A stretch of DNA of 14,538 nt from Bacillota bacterium (GCA_017549385.1 JAFYUX010000083.1:1-14538), one strand, 5' to 3'; positions 1-6,861 are shown, numbered from the stretch's first letter. The notes: generated by a model not told the origin, from the letters alone. Numbers and translations: made by a program.

Positions 1-1
1 C

Positions 2-559
2 CTGGTGAATTGGGTGGCCAGTATTTTTACATTTAATGTGGACTTGTACCTGTTTCAGGTTCTGATATCCATCATCAGTATGTATTTTCATTTTCAGATA
101 CTGACTGACATAGCTGGGATTTCAATGAAATATGATACTCCTGAGTATGGTTTGCTTTTAAAGCTTAGAACAGTTGAAGTTATACTTATGACAGCGGTGG
201 CACTGCAGACGTATGGAGAAACTTATCTTTCCGCAAGATATACGACAGCGTTTGATTTAAGCAGCAGGTTGGGGTTAAGTGTGGATTTTTATCAGCTTGT
301 TGTTGGAGTGATGTTGTTTGTGACATTTGCTGTAACTATCTGGCTTTGCAAGTTGCTATTTAAACTTAAAAAATCGCTGATGAGGAAGTTTTATATAGTA
401 GATGGCCGGGCAGAAGATGATTTGATTTACGAATATCTTAGCTGGAATAAAAGCGGATGGAATCCTGACCAGGTTCCAAGTCCGGCGGAGGAGCCGCTGA
501 TAGATGAGTATGGAGTCTATGATCCGGAAGCGCCAGATTTCTTTGATGAGAAGGAATAA
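2..559 (+). CDS. C-terminal part of an unrecognised membrane protein (5' partial)
   Basis: The frame is open to the left edge. The first possible start is a GTG at position 5 with no room to see a ribosome binding site, so the true N-terminus probably lies outside. The visible 184 residues contain several hydrophobic stretches (about residues 13-33, 50-66 and 97-120), consistent with membrane segments. They are followed by a basic patch (KLLFKLKKSLMRK) and a polar, acidic, proline-rich tail of about 50 residues ending in DFFDEKE. The positive patch after the last membrane segment suggests that the tail is cytoplasmic. I do not recognise the family. The gene ends 19 nt before a structured repeat that acts as its likely terminator, so it is transcribed separately from the regulator pair downstream. 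Gene reality is fairly sure; function is unknown. Confidence 0.6.
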   Translation: MVNWVASIFTFNVDLYLFQVLISIISMYFHFQILTDIAGISMKYDTPEYGLLLKLRTVEVILMTAVALQTYGETYLSARYTTAFDLSSRLGLSVDFYQLVVGVMLFVTFAVTIWLCKLLFKLKKSLMRKFYIVDGRAEDDLIYEYLSWNKSGWNPDQVPSPAEEPLIDEYGVYDPEAPDFFDEKE

Positions 560-577
560 TTACTAATTTACAAAATA

Positions 578-653
578 TAAACCGTGTCAGCGGAGCTGAC
601 GGAAAAACCAGAGCCGGAAGGCCATCTGAAGAGGGTGGTTTTTCGGTTCTTTT
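578..653 (+). repeat. 76-bp structured direct repeat, copy 1 (also terminator)
   Basis: This stretch is repeated at 3850-3925 with 72 of 76 bases identical and no gaps. It holds a perfect 6-bp hairpin (GTCAGC-GGA-GCTGAC, 586-600). Two longer stems then share bases and so exclude each other: stem A pairs 602-610 with 636-644 (9 perfect pairs), and stem B pairs 610-618 with 642-650 (9 pairs, two of them G-U) and runs into a T tract, like a terminator. It starts 19 nt after the upstream stop codon. Confidence 0.8.
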
Positions 654-676
654 ATAGCATGGAGCTGAAATAACCA

Positions 677-705
677 TTGACAAATCAGGTCTATTGCAAT
701 AGACT
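677..705 (+). promoter_or_regulatory. Promoter of the blaI-like/blaR1-like operon
   Basis: A perfect -35 TTGACA (677-682) is followed after 17 bp by TAGACT (700-705), a 4/6 match to the -10 consensus. A near-perfect spaced promoter with a dyad covering the spacer and -10 element is the expected layout for a gene shut off by its own repressor. Confidence 0.75.
689..704. promoter_or_regulatory. Candidate BlaI-type operator 1
   Basis: This is a perfect 16-bp inverted repeat, GTCTATTG/CAATAGAC, that overlaps the spacer and the -10 box of the promoter. Binding here would block RNA polymerase. That the neighbouring BlaI-family repressor binds it is inferred from position and symmetry. Confidence 0.7.
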
Positions 706-717
706 AAAGATACGAAA

Positions 718-735
718 GGTCGATAGCGATAGACC
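718..735. promoter_or_regulatory. Candidate BlaI-type operator 2
   Basis: This imperfect 18-bp dyad (GGTCGATAGCGATAGACC, 7 of 9 pairs matched) shares the outer GGTC/GACC and ATAGAC parts with operator 1. Its centre is 30 bp from that of operator 1, about three helical turns, so two repressor dimers could sit on the same face of the DNA. It lies between the transcription start and the ribosome binding site. Confidence 0.6.
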
Positions 736-754
736 AAACAGAAGAGGAGAGCAA

Positions 755-1120
755 ATGGAAAACAAATTATTTGATAGCGAATACAGATTTATGCAGATTG
801 TGTGGGAGCATGCGCCGGTACGTTCCGGTGAACTGGTAGATTTGTGCAACGCAGAGCTAGGATGGAAAAAGTCCACTACGTATACTGTGATTAAAAAGCT
901 TAGCGAAAAGGGCTTTATAGAAAATAAGGATGCTGTAGTTTCAGTGCTGATCAGTCAGGATGAGGCTCAGAGAGAAGAGTCATCTCAGTTTGTTGAGAGG
1001 GCCTTTGGCGGCTCGTTGCCGGGATTTATTGCTGCATTTCTCAGTGGCAACAAGATTTCGCAGCAGGAAGCTGACGAGATCAGACATATGATAGACGAGT
1101 ATCAGGCAAAGTCCAAATAA
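755..1120 (+). CDS. blaI: BlaI/MecI-family transcriptional repressor
   Basis: This is a 121-residue protein of the usual length for BlaI/MecI/CopY penicillinase-repressor family members. The N-terminal winged helix spans about residues 5-70, with the typical W-E-H start (IVWEHAPVRSGELV) and the recognition-helix region KKSTTYTVIKKLSEKGFIENK. The C-terminal 50 residues are the helical dimerisation part. I chose the ATG at 755 because GAGGAG lies just upstream and the promoter and operators lie before it; the frame is open further upstream but runs into the promoter. The gene is followed after 56 bp by the M56 sensor protease, the normal partner. By family knowledge the repressor holds its own operon off until the sensor triggers its cleavage or release. 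The real target genes and inducer are unknown; no beta-lactamase is visible. Confidence 0.9.
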   Translation: MENKLFDSEYRFMQIVWEHAPVRSGELVDLCNAELGWKKSTTYTVIKKLSEKGFIENKDAVVSVLISQDEAQREESSQFVERAFGGSLPGFIAAFLSGNKISQQEADEIRHMIDEYQAKSK

Positions 1121-1176
1121 TATAAATAGAAGTACGACAAATGGAGAGATTGGCTCAGAAAGGGGTGAGCTGTCAT

Positions 1177-3831
1177 ATGAACTCAAATCTCATATATAAC
1201 TTAACAGAATTATTTGGTTCGGCAGTGTTAGTTTCGCTGGCGATGACTCCCGTCATCCTTGCAATACTGATATTACGTAAGGTAATGAGGGGAAAAGTTA
1301 AAACAAGATACACATATATCCTGTGGAGCTGGATGATGGCAGGGGTGCTGTTTGCATCTGTAGCGATGGCAGGGGGATTTAATATTGCCGGTGGAGTAAC
1401 CAGCTATATAGACAAGTCAGTGGAAAACAGAGTTCAGATAATGAACAATATCGAGGCCGGTGTTGAAAATGGCATCGGAGAGATAACGAATGCAGGAAGT
1501 ACGGCTGAAAAAAATGTCGGTGGTGGAGTTGATTTAACTACAGAAAACATATCAGGGCAGGGAGTTGGTATTCAAAACAGCTCTGCAAATAATCAGACAA
1601 ATGGTGGAGCTACGATGCAGATTGCCAGAACTGCGACCTTAAAAGACAAGGTTAAGCAGGCATGGGAAAGTTCAAGTCCATATTTAGCATTTATCTGGAT
1701 TGGGGGCGGTCTGGTGCTGGTTATGGGCATGATGTCTTCTTTTATCAGGCTAAAGGCAAAACTCAGATTTGCGTGTAAAATGCCTGATGAGCAAGATGTC
1801 TATGAAAGTTCTAACATACAGTCCTCTTTTGTATTGGGTATAGTAAAACCTAAAATATATGTTCCCGAAGGGATCGCAAAGGATGAGCTGGAGATGATTC
1901 TCAGGCATGAGAGATCTCATATTAAGGCAAAGGACAATGTAACAATTATTCTTGCGTATCTCATTATGGCTGTATTCTGGTTCAATCCGGTTTTCTGGAT
2001 GTACTATAAAATGATTCGAAGGGATATCGAACTTTACTGCGATGAGCGTTCTACAGATGACATGGATAAAGCTCGCAGGGCAGAGTATTCGCGAGTGCTG
2101 CTGGCTTATGCAGTTAATCCAGACAAGCTGGCAATAGCAGGTTTTTCTTCAGGGGAGTCTCAGGTAAAAGAGAGGGTGGAAAATGTGCTTAATGAAAATT
2201 CAAAAGGTAAAAAAGCGAGAAAGATAATAATAATAACTGCCATAGTGTTATGTGTGATGCTGGTGCTGGCCGGCATTGGTGTAGCTGTATGGTACAAAGG
2301 GGACGGGTATAACGTAAATAAAAAGGAAATCATTACTGCCTCCGAAATAGTAAGAATTCTGGAAAACGAAGGAATATATCTGGAAAAGGATAGTTCAACA
2401 GACTTGTCACAGTTTGCCGTTACAGATATCGATGCCGCCGGCAACGAGTATAAGCTGACGCCTAAAATATATATTGGGAAAGCGAAAGGCGATGTATCCT
2501 ATATGGCGGGACAGGAGGAACGTTTTCCTGCAGAACATGAGGTTAGGGTTCTTTTTTATGAAAGCAAACATTATGTAGGAGGGTTACAGTCGTTATATCC
2601 AAGAATGGAAGATGCATTTGGATTGTATGATCCTAATAATATGTTTTACGCAAACAATGCAAAAGAGATAAATGGCAAAAACATTAAAGTGGTGTTTACA
2701 ACCGTGATGGAAGAACCTATATATTGGGACAGTGCTGCTGGCGAAGAGCCTACCGACGAAGAGAACGAAGCTGTATTTGATTATTGGGAAGCGTTAACTG
2801 CCAGAAACAAACTTCAAAGTGATGTGTTTAAGGTGTTGTTTGAGAAAGCCTTTAATGGTAGAACACAGATTTACGAAGGGGAATCCGAAAACTGGAAGGC
2901 TATGATACCGGTGAAAACTTTTAATGAAGAAGTTGATATAGATCTTCTTGGATATGATACCAGCAGTTATGCAGAAGGTTATGTATTGCTGCAGCCAAAA
3001 AACGAAAACACTCTGGATGCGGCAATTTATGAATTCAGATTTGAAAATAATACAATGTCCAGCACTAGTGGTATGGCATTGAAAGAATCTGAAGCATATC
3101 CGGGATGGTACGAAGTACCTAATGCAAACTACAGTAGTGTATACGACCGTATTACTGCAGGAGCTAGCAGATACTATGTAGACATCACTTCCTTGTTAGG
3201 CAATAAAGAAAACATAGTTCTTGTGCCTGAAGGTACAGAATATGATTGGATAGCAGGCAAGATGGAGGCTGAAGCGTACAAGGCAACTGAACTATATAAG
3301 GCTGTTAAACCTGCGCTTACAGAGTATGTAAAAAAGCAGCTTGGTGACTATATCGACATTAAAAACGTAGAAATAAATGACTGGGAAGCTGAAGCTAATA
3401 ATATGGCTGCTGAATTTACATGTCATGTAGTGTATAACTACTACAATACTGATGTTGAAAAAATTGAGTACATCCAGTTTATCAAAGAACATGCTAAGGG
3501 AGATTATAGTGCTTTATATGATCAGTACAAAGGTTATTATCTTGCTCCTAAGGTAGAAAGGCTTAATCTGAGAGTGTCTATTAAAGATCCTGGTCAGCTG
3601 GATTCTAATGTGACAGTTATACCGTCTACTTTAGAAAGTGGAGTGCTTGCGCTTTATGAAACTTCTTATGGAGGTGGAGGTGCAAAGTTATTCAACCTCA
3701 CAATTGAATCATTCCTTAATCCATATGCTTCTCTTAAAATCGTCTACGAGCCTGGCAGCAAACATGTGCTTCACAGATCAGAAGTTTCAGCCAGATTAGA
3801 TGAAAGCGGCGAACTTGTGGTTTATGGCTGA
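1177..3831 (+). CDS. BlaR1-like M56 membrane sensor metalloprotease with a large novel ectodomain
   Basis: The protein has 884 residues from the ATG at 1177, which has AGGGGTG nine bases upstream; the ATG at 1141 lacks such a site. N-terminal membrane segments lie at about residues 13-34 and 44-66, followed by a Gly/Ser/Asn-rich loop of about 100 residues, then a segment near 168-190. The zinc protease core follows: HERSH at 244-248 (HExxH), a hydrophobic stretch, and ELYCDE at 285-290 (the E-x-x-C-D motif of M56 enzymes). The last membrane segment is at about 349-372. The remaining ~510 residues should be outside the cell. BlaR1 and MecR1 have a penicillin-binding domain of about 260 residues there, but this region is twice as long and shows no SxxK plus KTG pair. 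By family logic it cuts or inactivates the adjacent BlaI-like repressor when the ectodomain senses something. The signal is unknown and is probably not a beta-lactam. Confidence 0.85.
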   Translation: MNSNLIYNLTELFGSAVLVSLAMTPVILAILILRKVMRGKVKTRYTYILWSWMMAGVLFASVAMAGGFNIAGGVTSYIDKSVENRVQIMNNIEAGVENGIGEITNAGSTAEKNVGGGVDLTTENISGQGVGIQNSSANNQTNGGATMQIARTATLKDKVKQAWESSSPYLAFIWIGGGLVLVMGMMSSFIRLKAKLRFACKMPDEQDVYESSNIQSSFVLGIVKPKIYVPEGIAKDELEMILRHERSHIKAKDNVTIILAYLIMAVFWFNPVFWMYYKMIRRDIELYCDERSTDDMDKARRAEYSRVLLAYAVNPDKLAIAGFSSGESQVKERVENVLNENSKGKKARKIIIITAIVLCVMLVLAGIGVAVWYKGDGYNVNKKEIITASEIVRILENEGIYLEKDSSTDLSQFAVTDIDAAGNEYKLTPKIYIGKAKGDVSYMAGQEERFPAEHEVRVLFYESKHYVGGLQSLYPRMEDAFGLYDPNNMFYANNAKEINGKNIKVVFTTVMEEPIYWDSAAGEEPTDEENEAVFDYWEALTARNKLQSDVFKVLFEKAFNGRTQIYEGESENWKAMIPVKTFNEEVDIDLLGYDTSSYAEGYVLLQPKNENTLDAAIYEFRFENNTMSSTSGMALKESEAYPGWYEVPNANYSSVYDRITAGASRYYVDITSLLGNKENIVLVPEGTEYDWIAGKMEAEAYKATELYKAVKPALTEYVKKQLGDYIDIKNVEINDWEAEANNMAAEFTCHVVYNYYNTDVEKIEYIQFIKEHAKGDYSALYDQYKGYYLAPKVERLNLRVSIKDPGQLDSNVTVIPSTLESGVLALYETSYGGGGAKLFNLTIESFLNPYASLKIVYEPGSKHVLHRSEVSARLDESGELVVYG

Positions 3832-3849
3832 TAATCAATTAATAAAGCT

Positions 3850-3926
3850 TAAACCGTGTCAGCGGAGCTGACGGGAAAATCAGAGCCGGAAGGCCATCTG
3901 AAGAGGGTGGTTTTCCGGCTCTTTTT
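3850..3926 (+). repeat. 76-bp structured direct repeat, copy 2 (also terminator)
   Basis: This is the second copy of the 578-653 repeat, again starting 19 nt after a stop codon. Stem B here is a perfect 9-bp hairpin (AGAGCCGGA 3882-3890 with TCCGGCTCT 3914-3922) running into TTTTT, a convincing rho-independent terminator for the sensor gene. Stem A (3874-3882 with 3908-3916) competes with it. Relative to copy 1, one base pair of stem A changed on both sides (A-T to G-C) and the other differences are tolerated as G-U wobbles, which argues that the RNA fold is kept by selection. Confidence 0.8.
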
Positions 3927-4074
3927 GTATGCAAAAACACTGATTTTTTGAATGGATTTTATCGGATTGTAGGTGCAGAATAGGAGCATACTACATATAG
4001 GTTATATGGCAAAATATGCAAGCAAAAACATTGAAAAATCAACATTTTGGGGATGCGTAAAGGGTACTTTTCGG

Positions 4075-4103
4075 TTGACAATGGAGGGGTTGCGTAATAA
4101 AAT
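4075..4103 (+). promoter_or_regulatory. Promoter of the metNI operon
   Basis: TTGACA (4075-4080), 17 bp, then TAAAAT (4098-4103; 5/6 match). The predicted start near 4110 gives a leader of about 175 nt before metN. Between the preceding repeat (ending 3926) and this promoter I see only AT-rich DNA with no supported gene. Confidence 0.7.
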
Positions 4104-4108
4104 TAAGG

Positions 4109-4125
4109 TTGACGTTTTGCGTCAA
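4109..4125. promoter_or_regulatory. Dyad at the metN transcription start
   Basis: A perfect 6-bp inverted repeat, TTGACG-TTTTG-CGTCAA, sits exactly at the predicted transcription start. It could be an operator or the first hairpin of the leader RNA. No regulator can be named. Confidence 0.4.
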
Positions 4126-4172
4126 AATTCATATTTTTTAAACACAATGAAAATCGGCACATAGCGCGGAAA

Positions 4173-4257
4173 ACCCAGCGTTCATGTGGTACTCGGAGTC
4201 GAGGGTCGTGACTGCACGTAAGCATTCGCAGAGGGAGCGGATGACCGGCTCTTGGGT
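4173..4257 (+). ncRNA. Candidate structured leader RNA (riboswitch-like) upstream of metN
   Basis: The GC-rich 85 nt fold by hand into a compact set of helices. An outer stem pairs 4173-4178 (ACCCAG) with 4252-4257 (TTGGGT). A CTCG/CGAG hairpin (4192-4203) abuts a GGT/ACC helix (4204-4206 with 4244-4246), which encloses two hairpins, CGTG/CACG (4207-4218) and CATTCGC/GCGGATG (4223-4243). The last hairpin follows the enclosing helix with no unpaired bases. The element ends 15 nt before the ribosome binding site. I do not see the conserved bases of the SAM-I (S-box) riboswitch or of a T-box, the usual controls of methionine importers in this phylum. It is a candidate only; the fold was not computed. 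Confidence 0.45.
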
Positions 4258-4284
4258 GGAGGGTTGATTTGTGGAGGAGTGCAG

Positions 4285-5043
4285 ATGATAGAAATTAAAA
4301 ATCTTTCAAAGATTTACAACACAAATTATGGAGAGTTTAAAGCTCTCGAAGATATTAATATCACTATCAACGATGGCGATATTTTCGGCATTATCGGTAT
4401 GTCTGGTGCGGGTAAGAGTACTCTCCTCAGATGTATCAATCTTCTGGAAAAGCCTTCTTCTGGTCATGTTGTTATCGATGGTCAGGACATTACAGGTTTT
4501 GCCGGCAGCCAGCTTCTTCAGCTCAGAAGAAACATCGGTATGGTATTCCAGAGATTTAACCTGCTCATGCAGCGCACAGTAAAGGACAACGTAGCGTTCC
4601 CTCTTGAAATCTGCGGTGTGCCAAAGGCTGATCGTGACAAGCGTGTAGCAGAACTTTTAGAGCTGGTAGGTCTTGCTGACAAGGCAAACAACTATCCAGT
4701 ACAGCTTTCAGGTGGTCAGCAGCAGAGAGTTGCAATCGCGAGAGCTCTCGCAAACAATCCTGGTATCATCCTTTGTGACGAACCTACATCGGCCCTTGAC
4801 AGCTTAACAACAAGTTCACTTCTTCAGCTTCTCAAGGAAATCAATGAAAAGCTCGGAGTAACTATCGTGATCATCACTCACGAAATGAGTGTAGTAAATA
4901 AGATCTGCAACCGCGTAGCGGTTATCAATGATGCACGCATCATTGAGCAGGGCGTTACTAAAGAAGTATTCTCAAATCCTCAGCACGAGATGACAAAGCT
5001 TCTTCTTTCTGATCTTATCGTTGTGAAAGGAGGGGAAAACTAA
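4285..5043 (+). CDS. metN: Methionine-type ABC importer ATP-binding protein, short form without NIL domain
   Basis: This 252-residue ABC ATPase energises the uptake system with the MetI permease and MetQ lipoprotein. Walker A is GMSGAGKST (38-46), the signature LSGGQQQR (141-148), Walker B ILCDEP with D165-E166, and the switch histidine H199 (ITHEMS). The start at 4285 is set by GGAGGAG five bases upstream; a TTG further up lies inside the leader. The family assignment to MetN rests on sequence style and the metI-metQ neighbours. MetN of E. coli is about 340 residues, with a C-terminal NIL/ACT-like domain that binds methionine and inhibits transport; here the protein stops right after the ATPase core, so that feedback is absent. 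The stop overlaps the metI start by one base (TAATG), implying translational coupling. Confidence 0.9.
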   Translation: MIEIKNLSKIYNTNYGEFKALEDINITINDGDIFGIIGMSGAGKSTLLRCINLLEKPSSGHVVIDGQDITGFAGSQLLQLRRNIGMVFQRFNLLMQRTVKDNVAFPLEICGVPKADRDKRVAELLELVGLADKANNYPVQLSGGQQQRVAIARALANNPGIILCDEPTSALDSLTTSSLLQLLKEINEKLGVTIVIITHEMSVVNKICNRVAVINDARIIEQGVTKEVFSNPQHEMTKLLLSDLIVVKGGEN

Positions 5044-5714
5044 TGGCAGAGTTTATTGCAGAATACGGTTCACTGCTTCTTCAGGGTACTATCGATTCTA
5101 TCGTGATGACTGCTCTTGCGACACTTTTCGCATATGTTTTTGGTCTTCCGTTAGGTATCCTGGTAACTATCACTCAGGAACATTCTATCCTTCCATGCAA
5201 GCCAGTTAACGTGGTTCTCGGCTGGATAGTAAATATCGGACGTTCTATTCCGTTCATTATCCTGCTTGTATTCCTGATGCCGTTTACAAGAGCACTTGTA
5301 GGTACGGCGACAGGTGTTAGAGGTGCTATCGTGCCTCTCGTTATAGCAGCGACTCCATTCGTTGCACGTATTGTAGAAACATCACTTCTCGAAGTAGAAG
5401 CTGGTCTCATCGAAGTAGCTCACGCAGTTGGTGCTACTGTAAAGCAGATTGTATTTAAGGTTATGCTCCCAGAAGCAAAGCCATCAATCTTAGTTGGCGT
5501 ACCGCTTACATTTATCACGCTTCTCGGCTACTCAGCTATGGCGGGTGCTGTAGGTGCGGGCGGTCTCGGTGACATCGCTATCCGTTACGGTTACTACCGT
5601 TACCAGGATATCGTTATGTTCGCTACTATCGTGCTTATCGTTATTATCGTACAGATTATACAGTCTGGCGGTATGTGGTTCGCAAAGAAGAACGACAAGC
5701 GTATCAGAAAATAA
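5043..5714 (+). CDS. metI: Methionine-type ABC importer permease
   Basis: This 223-residue integral membrane protein has about five hydrophobic segments, the usual size for MetI. The cytoplasmic coupling (EAA) loop is visible at about residues 122-143 (EVAHAVGATVKQIVFKVMLPEA), which docks on the MetN ATPase. The C-terminal segment (IVLIVIIVQII) is followed by a basic tail. It starts within the metN stop codon and must be co-transcribed with it. The substrate is most likely methionine or a related compound, inferred from the MetNIQ arrangement; closely related systems can move other amino acid derivatives. Confidence 0.92.
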   Translation: MAEFIAEYGSLLLQGTIDSIVMTALATLFAYVFGLPLGILVTITQEHSILPCKPVNVVLGWIVNIGRSIPFIILLVFLMPFTRALVGTATGVRGAIVPLVIAATPFVARIVETSLLEVEAGLIEVAHAVGATVKQIVFKVMLPEAKPSILVGVPLTFITLLGYSAMAGAVGAGGLGDIAIRYGYYRYQDIVMFATIVLIVIIVQIIQSGGMWFAKKNDKRIRK

Positions 5715-5723
5715 CGGCTAAAC

Positions 5724-5740
5724 GTACTGATCATCAGTAC
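5724..5740. promoter_or_regulatory. Dyad just after metI (GTACTGAT-C-ATCAGTAC)
   Basis: A perfect 8-bp inverted repeat with a single central base begins 9 bp after the metI stop. It is not followed by a T tract, so it is not a classical terminator. A related core, CTGATGATCAG, appears in the leader of the ilvN-like gene near 13409-13419. It could be a binding site or an mRNA hairpin protecting the end of the metNI message. Confidence 0.45.
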
Positions 5741-5778
5741 CTGTGTGTATAAAAGGTTAAATTACACACTTAAACCTC

Positions 5779-5807
5779 TTGAGGTTATCAATTCATTAGG
5801 TTATAAT
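5779..5807 (+). promoter_or_regulatory. metQ promoter with overlapping dyad and AGGTTA repeats
   Basis: TTGAGG (5779-5784), 17 bp, then a perfect TATAAT (5802-5807). The -35 box lies inside an inverted repeat, AACCTC-TT-GAGGTT (5773-5786). AGGTTA occurs three times (5754-5759, 5782-5787, 5798-5803), the last touching the -10 box. A further stem GTGTGTA/TACACAC (5743-5749 with 5763-5769) lies upstream. This gives metQ its own, possibly regulated, transcript. Confidence 0.6.
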
Positions 5808-5867
5808 TTCCACAACGTTACGCTGTGGTATAACGTATATTTAAATCTTTTTACAAGGAGAAAAACA

Positions 5868-6686
5868 ATGAAGAAAGTATTATCTTTAGTATTAGTTCTC
5901 GTTCTTTGCTTAGGCGCATTCGTAGGCTGCGGTGGCGGCGAAAAGGCTAACAGCGACATGGTAACAGTAACTGTTGGTGCTACAGCTTCTCCACACGCTG
6001 AAATCTTAGAAGCGTTAAAGGACACTCTCGCTGCTGAAGGCGTTGATCTCGTAATCAAGGAATACACAGATTACATCATCCCTAACACTGCTACAGAAAG
6101 CGGCGAAATCGATGCTAACTACTTCCAGCACACACCATACCTCACAGATTTCAACGCAGAAAACGGTACACACCTCGTTTCTGTAGCTGACGTTCACTAC
6201 GAACCAATGGGTATCTACGCTGGCAAGAGCAGCGATCTCTCTAACGTAGCAGAAGGTTCTGTAATCGTAGTTCCTAACGATACTACAAACGAAGCTAGAG
6301 CTCTCCAGCTCTTAGCTGCTCAGGGTCTCTTCACATTACCAGAAAACGCTGGTCTCGAAGTAACTCCTAAGGACATCGTTGACAATCCGCTCAACCTCAA
6401 GTTCCTCGAAGTAGAAGCTGCTGCTGTTGCTAGATCACTCGCTGATGCTGACTTCGGCGTAATCAACGGTAACTATGCTCTCGAAGCTGGTCTCACAGCT
6501 GACCAGGGTCTCGCTTTCGAAGCATCTGACTCTGCTGGTGCTCAGACTTTCGCTAACATCCTCGTAGTTAAGGAAGGTAACGAAAACAACGAAGCTATCC
6601 AGAAGCTCGTAGCTGCTCTCACATCTGAAGAATGCAGAGCGTTCATCGAATCTACATACGGCGGTATGGTATTACCAGTATTCTAA
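5868..6686 (+). CDS. metQ: Methionine-type ABC importer substrate-binding lipoprotein (NlpA family)
   Basis: This 272-residue lipoprotein has an N-terminal signal MKK plus a hydrophobic core, with a lipobox ending FVG-C21, so the mature protein is anchored outside the membrane by Cys21. The rest matches the NlpA/MetQ family: the VTVGATASPHAEIL opening strand and helix, the EYTDYIIPNTA and ANYFQHTPYL segments, and the VEAAAVARSLADADFGVINGNYA hinge region. The ATG at 5868 has AAGGAG eight bases upstream; a longer open frame before it lies in the promoter. It delivers substrate to MetI/MetN encoded just upstream. Codon choice is very narrow (almost only AAC, GAA, GCT, CTC), unlike the regulator genes at the left end, pointing to high expression. 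A strong terminator follows. Confidence 0.93.
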   Translation: MKKVLSLVLVLVLCLGAFVGCGGGEKANSDMVTVTVGATASPHAEILEALKDTLAAEGVDLVIKEYTDYIIPNTATESGEIDANYFQHTPYLTDFNAENGTHLVSVADVHYEPMGIYAGKSSDLSNVAEGSVIVVPNDTTNEARALQLLAAQGLFTLPENAGLEVTPKDIVDNPLNLKFLEVEAAAVARSLADADFGVINGNYALEAGLTADQGLAFEASDSAGAQTFANILVVKEGNENNEAIQKLVAALTSEECRAFIESTYGGMVLPVF

Positions 6687-6712
6687 TTCGATAGAAAGAT
6701 TTAAAATTTAAA

Positions 6713-6751
6713 CGGCCTGCCGGTCAAACCGGCGGGCTGTATTTATTTTTT
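6713..6751 (+). terminator. Rho-independent terminator after metQ
   Basis: A 12-bp GC-rich stem (6713-6724 with 6728-6739, two G-U pairs, loop CAA) is followed by a T-rich run (6742-6751). It closes the metNIQ unit. Confidence 0.85.
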
Positions 6752-6861
6752 GAAGGCTCCGCCTACGCGGTAGCGTTGCAGAAATAGATGCTATGCTAAC
6801 TATCTTAACTGTGGTAAACTTATAAATACGTATGAATGAAATTACCTAGGAGGAATATTAT

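Noticed and set aside
620-653. T-box antiterminator in the repeats, because of AGGGTGGT followed by competing stems
   Set aside because: The ACCGCG part of the T-box sequence and any specifier stem are absent, and the elements lie just after stop codons rather than before an amino acid gene.
1141-1176. Earlier ATG start for the M56 sensor
   Set aside because: It lacks a ribosome binding site and would add polar residues before the first membrane segment; the ATG at 1177 has AGGGGTG in the right place.
3973-4164. Open frame of 63 codons between the second repeat and metN
   Set aside because: It starts at GTG without a ribosome binding site, contains the metN promoter and start-site dyad, and has AT-driven composition without protein-like features.
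4165-4284. SAM-I (S-box) riboswitch before metN
   Set aside because: GGTGGAGGG at 4255-4263 recalls the S-box start, but the following conserved parts and the P1 partner are missing, and the ribosome binding site follows at once.
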